DNA of 64,000 nt, from NCBI GenBank assembly GCA_958295765.1, contig CATQHB010000002.1, positions 2,530,091-2,594,090 on the forward strand, read 5' to 3'. Shown one piece after another: positions 24,992 through 40,469 of the stretch. This DNA comes from an uncultured Dehalococcoidia bacterium. GTDB lineage: Bacteria; Chloroflexota; Dehalococcoidia; Lucifugimonadales; UBA3495. The stretch's first letter is position 1; each line of letters starts with the position of its first letter. Below the pieces are notes generated by a model. It was not told the DNA's origin and searched no databases. It worked only from the letters and a program-made list of their open reading frames with translations. The translations under genes and the position numbers were made by a program.

Positions 24992-26587
24992 TTAAGCCTC
25001 AAATACCGTCTCTCCCCCCACCACCGTCATTTCCACCGGAATATCCTTAATCGTCATTGGGTCAACCTGAGTGGGGTCGGCGCCCAGGATGGTCAGGTCG
25101 GCCAGTTTGCCCACTTCAATCGAACCCTTGAGGTGTTCCTCAAAGCCGGCGTAGGCCCCGTTGAGGGTGTAAATCCGCAGGGCCTCCTCCACCGTTACCT
25201 TCTGATTTTCGCCCCATACCCGGCCCTCGCTGTCGGTGCGGGTTACGCAACTCTGGACGCCCATCAGCGGCTCAAAGGGGCCGGGCGGGTAGTCGGTGGC
25301 CCCGGTGGATACGATGCCGTAGTCCATAAAGGAACGCTGAGCGAACATCCAGCGCAGCCGTTCCTCACCATAGAAAGGCATCTTTTCCCCGTGATAGTAC
25401 ACATAGGTGCAGAAGGGAGTAGCGACGCAGCCCTGGGTTTTCATCCGCGCCAGCAAATCCGGGTTGACCAGGGTGCAATGCTCAATGCGGTGGCGCGGGT
25501 CCGGGCGCGGGTGGGCCGCCTGCGCCCGCTCGTAGGCCGCCACCACCATCTCAATGGCGCTGTCCCCGTTGGCGTGGATGCACACCTGAAAGCCGGCCCG
25601 GTGCATCTCCATCACCCGCTCATTTATCTCAGCAGCGTCCATCGCCAGGATGCCGTGGTCGCAGGGGCTGCCCACGTAGGGGGCGGACATATAGGCGGTA
25701 CGGGCGGCGATAGCCCCGTCAGCCACCATTTTAATGCCGCCAATCCGCAGCCGGGCGTCGCCAAAGCCGGTTTTCAGGCCGGCGTCCCGCAGGGCCGGAA
25801 AGTGGGGATAATACATCAGGGCATAGACCCGCAGGGACAGGTCGCCGCCGTCCCGTCCCTCCTGGTAGGTAGTGAACTCCTCGGCGGTAACCCGGGCATC
25901 GTGAACGCTGGTCAGGCCGGCCCGGTTCAGCATCCGGCAGATAGTCCGGAGACCCTGGCGGCGGATTTCCGGGGTTTCTCCCGGAATCAGCCCAAAGCGC
26001 ACCGGCTCAATGGCCCGCTCATAGACTACGCCGTCCAACTCGCCGGTAGCGGCATCCCGGCCCAGCCTACCGCCGGGCGGGTCAGGCGTGTCCCGGGTGA
26101 ACCCGGCCAGTTCCAGCCCCCGGCCATTCATATAATAGACGTGGCCGGCCCGGTGGGATACCAGGATGGGATGTTCCGTACTGACCGCGTCCAGGTCGGC
26201 CCGGTAGAGAAAGCGATTCTCCGCCGTCTTGGTGTCGTCGAACTTGAACCCCTGCACCCACTGGCCGGCCGGGGCAGCGGCGACCCGCTCCCGCAGGGCG
26301 GCCTGGATAGCGGCAATGGAGGGCTGGGCGCAGTCGGCGGCCATCACGTGGCGGATGCCGCTGCTCAGGACGTGGATATGGGCGTCAATAAAGCCGGGCA
26401 GGACAGTCTGGCCGGCCAGGTCCAGCGTCCGGGTGTCCGGCCCCACCCAATCGGCCACCGCGTCGGCCGCCCCCACCGCCACCAACCGCCCGTGGAGCAT
26501 CGCCAGGGCGGTGGCCCGCGGCTGGGCCGGGTTAATGGTAATAATGTTGGCATTGCGAATAACCGTGTCGGCTTTAAGGCTGGGCAT
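24992..26587 (-). CDS. Amidohydrolase, YtcJ-like
   Basis: 531-residue metal-dependent hydrolase of the amidohydrolase superfamily. It begins MPSLKADTVIRNANIITINPAQP, then VLPGFIDAHIHVLSSG with the first metal His pair. Further on are VCIHANGDSAIEMVVAAYERA and HRIEHCTLVNPDLLARM with more metal ligands, and STGATDYPPGPFEPLMGVQSCVTR near the active site. The end reads GSIEVGKLADLTILGADPTQV. I chose ATG 26587 because GGAGG sits at the right distance; upstream codons are low quality. Such proteins often hydrolyse cyclic amides or carbamates. Confidence 0.9.
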   Translation of the reverse strand: MPSLKADTVIRNANIITINPAQPRATALAMLHGRLVAVGAADAVADWVGPDTRTLDLAGQTVLPGFIDAHIHVLSSGIRHVMAADCAQPSIAAIQAALRERVAAAPAGQWVQGFKFDDTKTAENRFLYRADLDAVSTEHPILVSHRAGHVYYMNGRGLELAGFTRDTPDPPGGRLGRDAATGELDGVVYERAIEPVRFGLIPGETPEIRRQGLRTICRMLNRAGLTSVHDARVTAEEFTTYQEGRDGGDLSLRVYALMYYPHFPALRDAGLKTGFGDARLRIGGIKMVADGAIAARTAYMSAPYVGSPCDHGILAMDAAEINERVMEMHRAGFQVCIHANGDSAIEMVVAAYERAQAAHPRPDPRHRIEHCTLVNPDLLARMKTQGCVATPFCTYVYYHGEKMPFYGEERLRWMFAQRSFMDYGIVSTGATDYPPGPFEPLMGVQSCVTRTDSEGRVWGENQKVTVEEALRIYTLNGAYAGFEEHLKGSIEVGKLADLTILGADPTQVDPMTIKDIPVEMTVVGGETVFEA

Positions 26588-26611
26588 AGCGGTTACCTCC
26601 GGCGGGGAGAT

Positions 26612-27384
26612 TGGGCAATTTGAGCTGTAGCAGTGGGATGGATGATAGTTGCTCCGGCGCCACCGGCAAAGGTTACACCGGGGCGGGGGAGTAAGCAATA
26701 CGCCATCCCCGGTTATTGAATGATTGCAACGTATAACCGCTTATCCCGTAACCGCATATAACCGCTCATCCTGTAAATGCACATACCCGCTCACCCTGCA
26801 AATGCACATACCCGCTCATCCTGAGCCTGTCGAAGGATGGGTAAACGGGTGGTTCGACAGGCTCACCATGAGCGGGTTCTGTTCTTGGCGCAGACTTTGC
26901 ACCGGCCTTGAAACCATTGCTAAAAGGGTCAGGCAATCGGGATTAGCCAGGGCAACCCCAAGCCACCGTCGTTCCGGCGAAAGCCGGAATCCAGGAAATC
27001 CCCGGGAAAGAGCGTGCCGGGCTACCGAGGGTTCTGGATTCCGGCTTTCGCCGGAACGACGGTTTTATGCTGCGGTTGACTTGGGTAGGGTATAACCCTT
27101 GGCACTGCCCCGCTCATCCTGAGCCTGTCGAAGGATGACCCATTGGATAGGGACGGATGGTTCGACAGGCTCACCATGAGCGGGTGTTGTTCCTGGCTCA
27201 GACTTTGCACCGGCCTTGAAGTCGTCGCCGGTATTATCAAGGTTTTGTGGCATTATCATCAACGTAGGGGCGGGTTTATAACCCGCCCTGGCTCAGGTGC
27301 AGGAATGTGTCGGCTGCGGCGCACCGGTTTTCCGGTATTTCCGCGCCGTTGAACGCCGGGCGGGTTACCAACCCGCCCCTACCA
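26612..27384. repeat. Repeat cluster upstream of rpoB
   Basis: The 1,022-bp gap 26588-27609 holds no gene. In order: short direct repeats TAACCGCTCATCCTG/AATGCACATACCCGC (26740-26812), an R2 pair (26812-26875), a full R1 (26966-27062), a second R2 pair (27110-27183) and an R3 facing pair (about 27266-27384). The repeats TTCTTGGCGCAGACTTTGCACCGG near 26883 and 27189 show that the R2 blocks were copied with their flank. The rpoB promoter follows at 27450. Confidence 0.85.
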
Positions 27385-27449
27385 GCCAAAGAAGTCCGGC
27401 CTGGCGGAAAATACTGGCAAATTTTGCGAATACTTCGGCCCTAAAAGGG

Positions 27450-27477
27450 TTGACAATCGGCGTGGCAACTATATAAT
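27450..27477 (+). promoter_or_regulatory. rpoBC promoter
   Basis: Perfect TTGACA (27450-27455), 16-bp spacer, perfect TATAAT (27472-27477). The 133-bp leader to the rpoB ATG is AT-richer than its surroundings. Ribosomal protein genes (rplJ, rplL) that usually precede rpoB are absent, so this promoter probably drives rpoBC alone. Confidence 0.85.
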
Positions 27478-27609
27478 AGTAGGTTACTGGATATGCCTCA
27501 AACACCTGTCTTCACTTACTTTCCGAAGCAGCAACCAGACCCTGGCCCCCTTTTGCCCAAAAAATATGGGCCGTAGCTCCTATCCTGAATCCGCCTAAGG
27601 AGTTGGAGT

Positions 27610-30600
27610 ATGACTATTTCCCCCGTTACCAACGGGCATCGCACCAAATATACCAATGGCAATACCTCGGAACTGTCCGAGGTAAAGTCCTATGCCCGGA
27701 TTCCCCAAGTGCTGGACGTTCCCCACCTGATCCTGAGCCAGATTGAGTCTTACCACTGGCTCCGCAACGACGGGCTGCGGGAGGTTTATCAGGAAATCTC
27801 CCCGATCACCGACTATACCGGCAAGAAGTACGAACTGCACTTCCAGGAGCATTACTTCAAGGAGCCTAAACACTCCCCCCTGGAGTGCAAGGAACGGGAA
27901 ATAACCTACTCCGAGCCGCTGTACGTCAAGACCCAACTGGTGCGGCAGGAAACCGGCGAAATGCTGGAGCAGGAAATCTTCATGGGCGACATCCCCATGA
28001 TGACCGACAACGGCACCTTTATCATCAACGGCGCCGAGCGGGTGGTGGTCAGCCAACTGGTGCGCTCGCCGGGGGTGTACTTCGTCTATGAGCGGAACCT
28101 GGCGACTGACCGGAACCTCTGCTTTGTCAAGCTGATTCCCTCCCGGGGCGCCTGGCTGGAGTTTGAGACCAGCAACAAGGACGTGCTTTCGGTCAAGGTT
28201 GACCGGAAGCGCAAGGTATCGGCTACCTCCTTCTTCCGCGCCTTGGGCGTTGCCACCGACGAGGAGATTCTGGCTTACTTCGACGACGTGGATACCGACG
28301 AAAACCATAAATACATCCGCTCCACCCTGGAGCGGGACCCGGTGCAGGAGGAACGGGACTTTCACTTCCGGGAGGATGACCTGCGCGCCGTCTGGGACTG
28401 GCTCAAGCCGAACCAGGATTATGACGCAGCGATAGCCCGGCGCATCGCCGCCGCTCAGATTGAGTTTTATCGCCGGCTGCGGCCCGGCGAACCGCCCAGC
28501 CTGGAAAATGCCCGCAACCTGATCCGCAGCCTGTTTTTCGACCCTCGCCGCTATGATTTGGGCCGGGTGGGCCGCTACAAGCTCAACCGCCGCCTCGACC
28601 AGACCGAGCGGGCCGACCTGCGCGTGCTGACCCTGGCGGACATCGTCGAGGTTATCCGCACGATGATTCGGGTCAACCGGGGCGAGGGACACCCGGACGA
28701 TATTGACCATTTGGGCAACCGCCGGGTGCGCGCCGTGGGTGAACTGGTGCAGAACCAGGTAAGGGTTGGCCTGCTCCGTATGGAGCGGATGGTCAAGGAA
28801 AAGATGACCCTGGTGGACCCGGAAACGGCGGCGCCCCAGGGACTGGTCAACATCCGCCCGGTGGTGGCCTCGGTACGGGAGTTCTTTGGCGGCTCTCAGT
28901 TGTCCCAGTTTATGGACCAGACCAACCCGCTGGCCGAGTTGACCCACAAGCGGCGGCTTTCCGCTTTGGGGCCGGGCGGCCTGTCCCGGGAACGGGCCGG
29001 GTTCGACGTGCGCGACGTTCACTTTTCCCACTATGGCCGGATTTGCCCGATCGAGACGCCGGAAGGCCCCAACATCGGCCTGCTCAGTTCCCTGTCGTCC
29101 TACGCCCGCACCAATCCCTACGGGTTTATCGAGTCGCCTTACCGCAAGGTGCTGAAAACCATCGCCAACACCGCCCCCGATTTGGAGGGCCGGGTGGTGA
29201 CGGAGAACGTGCTGGACGAAACCGGCAAAGTCCTGGTCGCCCGGGGCCGGGCCATCAGCCGCCCCCGGGCCCGGGCCATTCGCGAACTGCCGGCCGGCAC
29301 CATTCTCCAGGTGCGGCCCTACGTCGGCAGCGGCCCCCGCTACGTGGAATATATGTCAGCCGACCGGGAGGAAAACTTCCGCATCGCCCAGGCCAACTCC
29401 GAGTTGGACGCCCTGGGCCAGTTCGTCCACGACCGGGTGGAAATCCGGCTTGGAGAGAGTTACATCCAGGAGTCCCCGGAAACGGTGGACTTGATGGACG
29501 TATCGCCGATGCAGATTATGAGCATCTCGGCGGCCCTGATTCCCTTCCTGGAACACGATGACGCCAACCGCGCCCTGATGGGGTCGAATATGCAGCGTCA
29601 GGCCGTCCCCCTGCTGCGGCCCCAGGTTCCGGTGGTCGGCACCGGCATTGAGGAGCGGGTAGCCAGGGACAGCGGCCAGGTAGTCCTCTCCCGCGCCGCC
29701 GGGGTAGTTACCTCCGTTTCCGGGCGGGACATCGTGATTACCGACCCGTTGGGTGAGGAACACCACCACCGCCTGGTCAAGTTCGCCCGAACTAATCAAG
29801 GCACCTGCTTTGACCAGCGGACGGTGGTACAGAAGGGCGACCGGGTAGCGGAAGGCGATACCCTGGCCGACAGCTCATCCACCGATCAGGGCAAACTGGC
29901 CCTGGGTCAGAACGTGCTGGTGGCCTTTATGTCCTGGGAGGGCTACAACTACGAGGACGCCATTATCCTCAGCGAGCGGCTGGTCAAGGATGACCAGTTC
30001 ACTTCCATTCACATTGAAAAGCACGAAATGGAGGCCCGGGAGACCAAGCTGGGGCCGGAGGAAATCACCCGGGACATCCCCAACGTGGGCGAGGCCAGCC
30101 TGCGGGACCTGGACGAGCGGGGCATCATCCGCGTCGGCGCCGACGTCGGCCCCGGCGACATCCTGGTGGGCAAGGTAACGCCCAAGGGGGAAACGGAACT
30201 GACCGCCGAGGAGAAGTTGCTCCGGGCCATTTTCGGGGAAAAGTCCCGGGACGTTAAGGATACTTCCCTCCGGGTGCCCCACGGGGAACGGGGCAAGGTC
30301 ATTGACGTAAAGATACTGAACCGGGCCAACCGGGACGACCTGCCCCCCGGCGTGAACGAAGCGGTACGGGTTTGGATTGCCCAGACCCGCAAGATTTCCG
30401 TAGGCGACAAGATGGCCGGCCGCCACGGCAACAAGGGCGTGGTGGCCCGCGTCCTCTCCGAAGAGGATATGCCCTTCCTGGCCGACGGCACCCCGGTGGA
30501 TATGATTCTCAACCCCATTGGCGTGCCTTCCCGGATGAACCTGGGGCAGGTGCTGGAAACTCACCTGGGCTGGGCGGCGCGGGGGCTGAACTTCCACGCC

Positions 30601-31409
30601 CTCACCCCGGTGTTTGACGGCGCCACCGACGACTCCATTGAGGACTCCCTGGCCCGCCTCTGGTTCGCCGAACAGTCCGGGGCCATTGACACCGGGCCGG
30701 CCGAATGGTCGCCCCAAATAAACTACCCGGTGGTCAAGGAGTGGCTGAAGGAACGGGGTTATGACCCGGAGCAGGTTTTCAGCGACACCGAGCGGGGCGC
30801 GGCCCGGGACGTATGCCTGCGCCTCTGGCTCCAGGAGGTGGCCGGCGTCAAGTCCGACCAGATGAGTTCCGCAGAGATGTACGAACAGTCCCTGAAGGTT
30901 CACCGGGAACGGCAAATCGCGCCCCCCACCTTCGGCAAGTTCCAGCTTTACGACGGGCGCACCGGCGACCCCTTCGACCAACTGGTAACCGTCGGCAGCA
31001 TCTATATGCTGAAGCTCATCCACCTGGTAGAGGACAAGATTCACGCCCGTTCCACCGGGCCGTACTCGATGATTACCCAGCAGCCCCTGGGCGGCAAGGC
31101 CCAGTTCGGCGGGCAGCGGTTCGGTGAAATGGAGGTCTGGGCGCTGGAGGCGTACAGCGCGGCCTACAACTTGCAGGAGGTGCTTACGGTTAAGTCCGAC
31201 GACGTGGCCGGCCGGGTCAAGACCTATGAGGCCATCGTCAAGGGTGAACCCATCGGCCAGCCCGGAGTCCCCGAGTCCTTTAACGTGCTCCTGAAAGAGT
31301 TGCAGAGCCTCGGCCTATCCGTGGAACTGCTCAACGAAGAGGATCGGCCCTCGCTGGTGGATGGATTGGGTGATGACTCCGAGCTATATGAACCTCTGGA
31401 GGCGATTTA

Positions 31410-31410
<1 letters not shown>
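27610..31410 (+). CDS. rpoB: RNA polymerase beta subunit
   Basis: 1,266-residue catalytic subunit. The rifampicin region reads [29 protein letters not shown], with the sensitive residues (Asp, His, Ser at the E. coli 516, 526, 531 sites) all present, so no resistance change is seen. Later motifs: [59 protein letters not shown], and the C-terminal [28 protein letters not shown] with AAGGAGTTGGAGT. Its TAA overlaps the rpoC ATG by one base. Confidence 0.99.
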
Positions 31411-35756
<4,346 letters not shown>

Positions 35757-35808
35757 CCCAAACCATGGGGCAAGGCGTCCCCGGTATCCATTGGTATCAC
35801 TAGGCATA

Positions 35809-35835
35809 AAGGGGCGGGTATAAAACCCGCCCCTT
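35809..35835 (+). terminator. Terminator after rpoC
   Basis: AAGGGGCGGGT (35809-35819) and ACCCGCCCCTT (35825-35835) make an 11-bp stem with a 5-nt loop, followed by ACGCATTTCCCTT. It is a single R3 arm used at the end of the operon. Confidence 0.6.
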
Positions 35836-35852
35836 ACGCATTTCCCTTCGTG

Positions 35853-36168
35853 CCGCTCATCCTGAGCCTGTCGAAGGATGGATAGGGTTGATGGTTCGAC
35901 AAGCTCACCATGAGCGGGGCGGGTGGTGGGTTGGTAGCGGCGGTATCCTTAACTCCCTTTATTCCGCTCATCCTGAGCCTGTCGAAGGACGGGTTTGGTG
36001 GTTCGACAAGCTCACCATGAGCGGGTTGGGTAGCTCTATAGTGTGCCGGGTAAGGGCGGGTTTATAACCCGCCCTGCGTTCAACGGCAAGGACTTACCGG
36101 AAAACAAGTGTGTCCCGTCTGACCGGTTCCTGCACCCGGGCCAGGGCGGGTTACAAACCCGCCCCTAC
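35853..36168. repeat. Repeat cluster between rpoC and pyrD
   Basis: Two R2 pairs (35853-35917 and 35964-36024) and one R3 facing pair (about 36048-36168) fill most of the 541-bp gap 35757-36297. Nothing else is seen before the pyrD ribosome site. Confidence 0.82.
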
Positions 36169-36297
36169 CGATATTTGCCTTGGTAGGTGAGAGGTGAACC
36201 CGCCCCTGCAATAATTAACCCGGCTGGTTCACCACAACGATTGCCGGATAAGCTGATTGCCCCTTATAATGCCCCAAATAACCAGGGGGGAGATCCA

Positions 36298-37293
36298 GTG
36301 TCAGCGACAGAAATGGCAGCTACTAATCTATCGGTTGACCTGGCGCCCCGCCATCCCCGGCGGCTGAAACTGTCCAACCCGGTAATGATTGCCTCCGGCA
36401 CCTTGGGCTATGACGGCTACGGGCGGGGCCTAACCCCGGAAATGGACTTGAGCCGGCTGGGGGCGGTCATCCCAAAGACGGTTACCCGGCAGCCCAGAGA
36501 GGGCAACCCGGAACCCCGCTGGTATCCCGATTCCTTTCGCGTAGCTCGGGAGCAGGGCGAGCCGGTGCTGCTCAACGCCATCGGGCTGACCAACCCCGGA
36601 ATTGAGACCGCCCTCAGCGACCTGGCGCCCCAATGGGCGGCGGGAGATGCTACCGTATTGCTCAGCCTGTCTGCGGACAGCGTTGACCAGTTCGGCGAGA
36701 TGGCAAAAATGACCGGCGGCGTGGCCGGTTTCGCCGGCATCGAGTTGAACCTGAGTTGCCCTAACGTGGAGCAGGGCGACCTGTTCAGTTACAGCGCCAA
36801 GGCGACGGCGCAGGCCGTCGCCGCCGTCAAGGACTACGCCGAGACGCCGGTGCTGGTCAAGCTGGCCCCCAATGTCCCCGACATCATCCCCATTGCCCAG
36901 GCCGCCGTAGGTGCCGGCGCCGATGCCCTGACCATTTCCAACACCATCCCGGCGATGACCATTGACGTGGAAACCCGCCGGCCGGTCTTGGGCAATATCA
37001 CCGGCGGGCTTTCCGGCCCCGGCCTGCACCCGGTAGCCGTAGCCCTGGTGTACCGCACCGCCCAGGCGTTGAAGGGAACGTCAGCAGAGGTTCCAATAAT
37101 CGGCGTGGGCGGCATCTTTACCGCCCAAGACGCCCTGGAGTTCATCCTGGCCGGCGCTACGGCGGTGCAAGTGGGCAGCGCCAACCTGGCCGACCTGTGG
37201 GCGCCCTTCAAGATTCTGGAGGAAATGGAGATTTTCCTGGGGGAACGGGGCATTACCGACATCAAGGAACTTATCGGCGCGGTTGAGGTTTAG
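36298..37293 (+). CDS. pyrD: Dihydroorotate dehydrogenase, class 1B-like
   Basis: Oxidises dihydroorotate to orotate in pyrimidine synthesis, with FMN. 331 residues. Landmarks: KLSNPVMIASGTLGYDGYG, PVLLNAIGLTNPGIE, the class 1 segment ELNLSCPNVEQG with the candidate base Cys, PVLVKLAPNV, TISNTIPAMTID, GGLSGPGLHPVAVALVY, and the FMN-phosphate loop IIGVGGIFTAQDALEFILAGATAVQVGS. I start at GTG 36298 because GGGGGGAGA precedes it; an upstream frame reaches 36187 but reads through repeat-derived sequence. No pyrK is seen nearby. Confidence 0.93.
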   Translation: MSATEMAATNLSVDLAPRHPRRLKLSNPVMIASGTLGYDGYGRGLTPEMDLSRLGAVIPKTVTRQPREGNPEPRWYPDSFRVAREQGEPVLLNAIGLTNPGIETALSDLAPQWAAGDATVLLSLSADSVDQFGEMAKMTGGVAGFAGIELNLSCPNVEQGDLFSYSAKATAQAVAAVKDYAETPVLVKLAPNVPDIIPIAQAAVGAGADALTISNTIPAMTIDVETRRPVLGNITGGLSGPGLHPVAVALVYRTAQALKGTSAEVPIIGVGGIFTAQDALEFILAGATAVQVGSANLADLWAPFKILEEMEIFLGERGITDIKELIGAVEV

Positions 37294-37311
37294 GGTATTC
37301 CGCTTTCCGTT

Positions 37312-37517
37312 TATCCTTCGACAGGCTCAGGATGAGCGGGGCGGTCAACTATCCGCTCATGGTGAGCTTGTCGAACCACCCGCCTTATCCGACCCCGGAC
37401 TAGGGCAATCCCCAAGCAACCGTCGTTCCGGCGAAAGCCGGAATCCAGAACCCTCGGTAGCCGGCACGTTCTTTTCCCGGAGGATTTCCTGTATTCCGGC
37501 TTTCGCCGGAACGACGG
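37312..37517. repeat. R2 pair and R1 palindrome between pyrD and clpC
   Basis: An R2 pair (37312-37379, in reverse orientation) is followed by a full R1 (37420-37517) in the 290-bp gap between the convergent pyrD and clpC genes. The R1 hairpin could end both transcripts, but it has no T-tract. Confidence 0.82.
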
Positions 37518-37583
37518 TTTATAATGCACCCGCCCTACTCCGGCCCCGGCATCCTTCCACCGGGCGAGGGCCAAGGTAAGGGT

Positions 37584-40043
37584 TTACGCGGCAGCCGCCG
37601 ACTCCACCCCCACCGCCCTGGTCAGGCGCAGGCCGGTATCGTCATCATCGGTATCAACCACCAGGTGGTCGCCGGCCTGGAACTCGCCGGACAGGATGCC
37701 TTTGGACAGGGGGTTTTCCAGACGCCGCTGGATGGCCCGGCGCAGGGGGCGCGCCCCAAATACCGGGTCAAACCCTTCCTTAGCCAGCCAGGCCGCGGCG
37801 GCCTCGGTCAGCTCAAAGGTGATTTCCTGCTCCGCCAACCGCTGGGCCACGTCCTTCAGCATCAACCCTACCACCTGAACAATCTGCTCCTGGGTCAAGG
37901 GCTGGAAAACGATAGTCTCGTCAATCCGGTTCAGGAACTCAGGGCGGAAGGCTTGCTTCAGGGCGTCCTCCACCGACTTCTGCAAGCGGGCTGACGCGTC
38001 GCCCGGCGCCGGCCCGTCGGTGTGAAAGCCGGCCGGGTGGCGGTTCAGGTAGCCGGTGCCCAGATTGCTGGTCATAATGACCACCGTGTTGCGAAAGTCC
38101 ACGGTTCGGCCATGACCGTCGGTAAGCCGTCCGTCCTCCAGGATTTGCAGCAGGATGTTGAAAACGTCCGGGTGGGCCTTCTCAATTTCGTCGAACAGGA
38201 TGACCCGGTAGGGACGCCGGCGCACCGCCTCGGTCAACTGCCCGCCCTCGTCGTAGCCGATGTACCCCGGCGGCGCCCCGACCAGGCGGGAGACGGCGTG
38301 CTTCTCCATATACTCGGACATATCAATCCGCACCAGGTTGCTCTCATCATCAAAGAGAAACTCAGCCAGGGCCTTGGACAGTTCCGTCTTGCCCACGCCG
38401 GTCGGCCCCAGGAAAATAAAGCTGCCGATGGGCCGCCGGGGATTGCTGAGGCCGGAGCGGGAGCGGCGGACGGCCTCGGAAACGGCGGTAACCGCCTCCT
38501 CCTGGCCGATTAGCCGTTGGTGCAGGGCCTCCTCCATCTGAACCAGCCGTTCCGCCTCCCGTTCCAGCAGCCGGCCGGTGGGGATGCCGGTCCAACTGGA
38601 TACCAGGTCGGCGATGTCCTTTTCGTCCACCACCATATCTATTTTCCGGTCATCTTGCAGTCCGGCCCGTTCCGCGCCGTATTCGGCTTCCAGCTTGAGC
38701 CGTTCCGTCCTGAACCGGGCGGCCGGCTCATATTCGGCGCGCTGGGCGGCGGCCTCCTCCTGGTCGGCCAGTTGCCGGATGCGGTTCTCCAGTTCCTGGA
38801 AATTGTGAGGCAGGCCCTCGGCGTCAATCCGCAGCTTGCTGGCCGCTTCGTCGATGAAGTCGATGGCCTTGTCGGGCAACTGCCGGGCGGTGATGTAACG
38901 GTCGCTGAGGCGGGCGGCGGCCACCAGAGCCGAATGGTCAATTTTGACCTTGTGGTGCGCCTCGTAGCGGGGACGCAGGGCCTCCAGGATTTGCACCGTC
39001 TCCTCAATAGTGGGTTCCTCCAGGTAAACCGGCTGGAAACGCCGCTCCAGGGCCGCGTCCTTCTCGATGTGGCGGCGGTACTCGTCGGCGGTGGTGGCCC
39101 CGATGCACTGGAGTTCCCCCCGGGCCAGGGCCGGCTTCAGCAGGTTGCTGGCGTCAATGCCCCCCTCGGCGGCCCCGGCGCCCACCATAGTGTGAATTTC
39201 GTCCAGGAAAAGGATGATTTCTCCCTGGCCCTGCTTCACTTCGTCCATAACCGCCTTGAGCCGTTCCTCGAACTCGCCGCGAAACTTGGAGCCGGCCACC
39301 AGCGCGCCCAAGTCCAGGGCCAGCACCCGCCGGCCTTTCAGCGAATCGGGCACGTCGCCGGCGGCAACGCGGGCGGCCAGGCCCTCGGCGATGGCCGTCT
39401 TGCCCACGCCGGCCTCACCGATGATGACCGGGTTGTTCTTTTTGCGCCGGGTCAGGGTTTGCGTTACCCGCCGGATTTCCCCGTCCCGCCCGATGACCGG
39501 GTCCAGCTTGCCCGCCCGGGCCAGCTTGGTCAGGTCAATGCTGTATTTCTCCAACGCCCGGTAGCGGCTTTCCGCCCGGCGGTCATCGACCCGGTGGCCG
39601 CCCCGGATGGTGGTCAGGGCCTGATAGACCCGTTCCTGGTCCAGGTCAAACTCCCGGATGAGCCGGGCCGAATCCCCCTGGGGTTCCCGGAGGGCGGCGA
39701 TAAAGAGATGCTCGGCGCTGATGTATTCGTCCTTCAGCCGCTGCGACTCCTCCTGGGCCGTCTCCAGCAGCCGTTGGATGCGGGGCGTGGTGTAAATCTG
39801 GCCGGCCGGCTGGGCCAGCTTGGGCGACGCCTCCAGCATCTGCTCCAGCCGGGACTTTACGGCCTCGGTGGAAACGCCCAACTCCGCCAGGATTCTGGCC
39901 GGGATGCCCGCCTCTTCCGACAGCAGGGCCAGGAGGATATGCTCCACGTCCCACTGGCTGTGCCGGTAGCGCCGCACCAGTTCCTGGGAATTATGCAATG
40001 CCTGTTGGGCCTGTTCGGTGAAATCATCGGATTTTAAGGTCAT
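37584..40043 (-). CDS. clpC: ATP-dependent Clp protease ATPase subunit, ClpC-type
   Basis: AAA+ unfoldase. 819 residues: a double Clp_N domain (about 1-145), AAA-1 with GEAGVGKT, a short middle domain (about 400-470) of ClpC length and not the long ClpB lever, and AAA-2 with [19 protein letters not shown] and the [24 protein letters not shown] loop. An AGF tripeptide sits where ClpC and ClpA have their ClpP-binding loop, so it probably works with ClpP. I use the second ATG (40043): AGGAG touches the first ATG directly but is 9 nt from the second. Last gene of dnaJ-hspR-clpC. Confidence 0.9.
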   Translation of the reverse strand: MTLKSDDFTEQAQQALHNSQELVRRYRHSQWDVEHILLALLSEEAGIPARILAELGVSTEAVKSRLEQMLEASPKLAQPAGQIYTTPRIQRLLETAQEESQRLKDEYISAEHLFIAALREPQGDSARLIREFDLDQERVYQALTTIRGGHRVDDRRAESRYRALEKYSIDLTKLARAGKLDPVIGRDGEIRRVTQTLTRRKKNNPVIIGEAGVGKTAIAEGLAARVAAGDVPDSLKGRRVLALDLGALVAGSKFRGEFEERLKAVMDEVKQGQGEIILFLDEIHTMVGAGAAEGGIDASNLLKPALARGELQCIGATTADEYRRHIEKDAALERRFQPVYLEEPTIEETVQILEALRPRYEAHHKVKIDHSALVAAARLSDRYITARQLPDKAIDFIDEAASKLRIDAEGLPHNFQELENRIRQLADQEEAAAQRAEYEPAARFRTERLKLEAEYGAERAGLQDDRKIDMVVDEKDIADLVSSWTGIPTGRLLEREAERLVQMEEALHQRLIGQEEAVTAVSEAVRRSRSGLSNPRRPIGSFIFLGPTGVGKTELSKALAEFLFDDESNLVRIDMSEYMEKHAVSRLVGAPPGYIGYDEGGQLTEAVRRRPYRVILFDEIEKAHPDVFNILLQILEDGRLTDGHGRTVDFRNTVVIMTSNLGTGYLNRHPAGFHTDGPAPGDASARLQKSVEDALKQAFRPEFLNRIDETIVFQPLTQEQIVQVVGLMLKDVAQRLAEQEITFELTEAAAAWLAKEGFDPVFGARPLRRAIQRRLENPLSKGILSGEFQAGDHLVVDTDDDDTGLRLTRAVGVESAAAA

Positions 40044-40131
40044 TTTATTCATCTCCTGAGTGCCATTAGGCCATTAGTAGGGAATAGTGCCAGTAGAGTT
40101 GACTCTGTTTTATATCCCTTGCCGGCGGCGG

Positions 40132-40467
40132 CTATGGGCCGGTTGCCGGCGGCCGGCGGCGCAGTTCGTTCACCGCCTCGGAAAGGGTCTTTACCTGCTG
40201 TTCCAGTTCGTCGATGCGGGCCATCAGTTTCAAGGCTACCTCGGCGCCGGCCAGGTTGACCCCCATATCCTCGGTAAAGGTCTTGATGCGGCGCAACCGC
40301 TCAATGTCGGCCGGCGAGTAGAGGCGCTGGCGGCCCATGGTGCGCGAGGGCCAGATAAGCCCCACCCGCTCGTAATAGCGCAGGGTCTGGGCGTGGAGGC
40401 CCACCATCCGGGCGGCGATGCTGATGACAAAACAGGGTTCGTCGGTGTGTTCCCGCTGATCGGCCAT
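40132..40467 (-). CDS. hspR: HspR-like MerR-family heat-shock repressor
   Basis: 111 residues. The MerR winged-helix reads CFVISIAARMVGLHAQTLRYYERVGLIWPSRTMGRQRLYS, and a coiled coil follows (ELEQQVKTLSEAVNELRRRP). HspR binds inverted repeats in front of dnaK, clpB and its own operon, with DnaK as co-repressor. It sits between dnaJ and clpC; its ribosome site GGAGGAAG lies across the dnaJ stop, with a 2-bp gap. It is expected to autoregulate this operon. Confidence 0.9.
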   Translation of the reverse strand: MADQREHTDEPCFVISIAARMVGLHAQTLRYYERVGLIWPSRTMGRQRLYSPADIERLRRIKTFTEDMGVNLAGAEVALKLMARIDELEQQVKTLSEAVNELRRRPPATGP

Positions 40468-40469
40468 CG

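Noticed and set aside
24565-25050. Frames rich in NRRQTDGKPTA or RFAVGLPSVC
   Set aside because: Product of the 11-bp tandem repeat read in three frames; no start signal or conserved flank.
37584-40043. ClpB disaggregase
   Set aside because: The middle domain is too short for ClpB and a ClpP-loop-like AGF is present, so ClpC-type is preferred.
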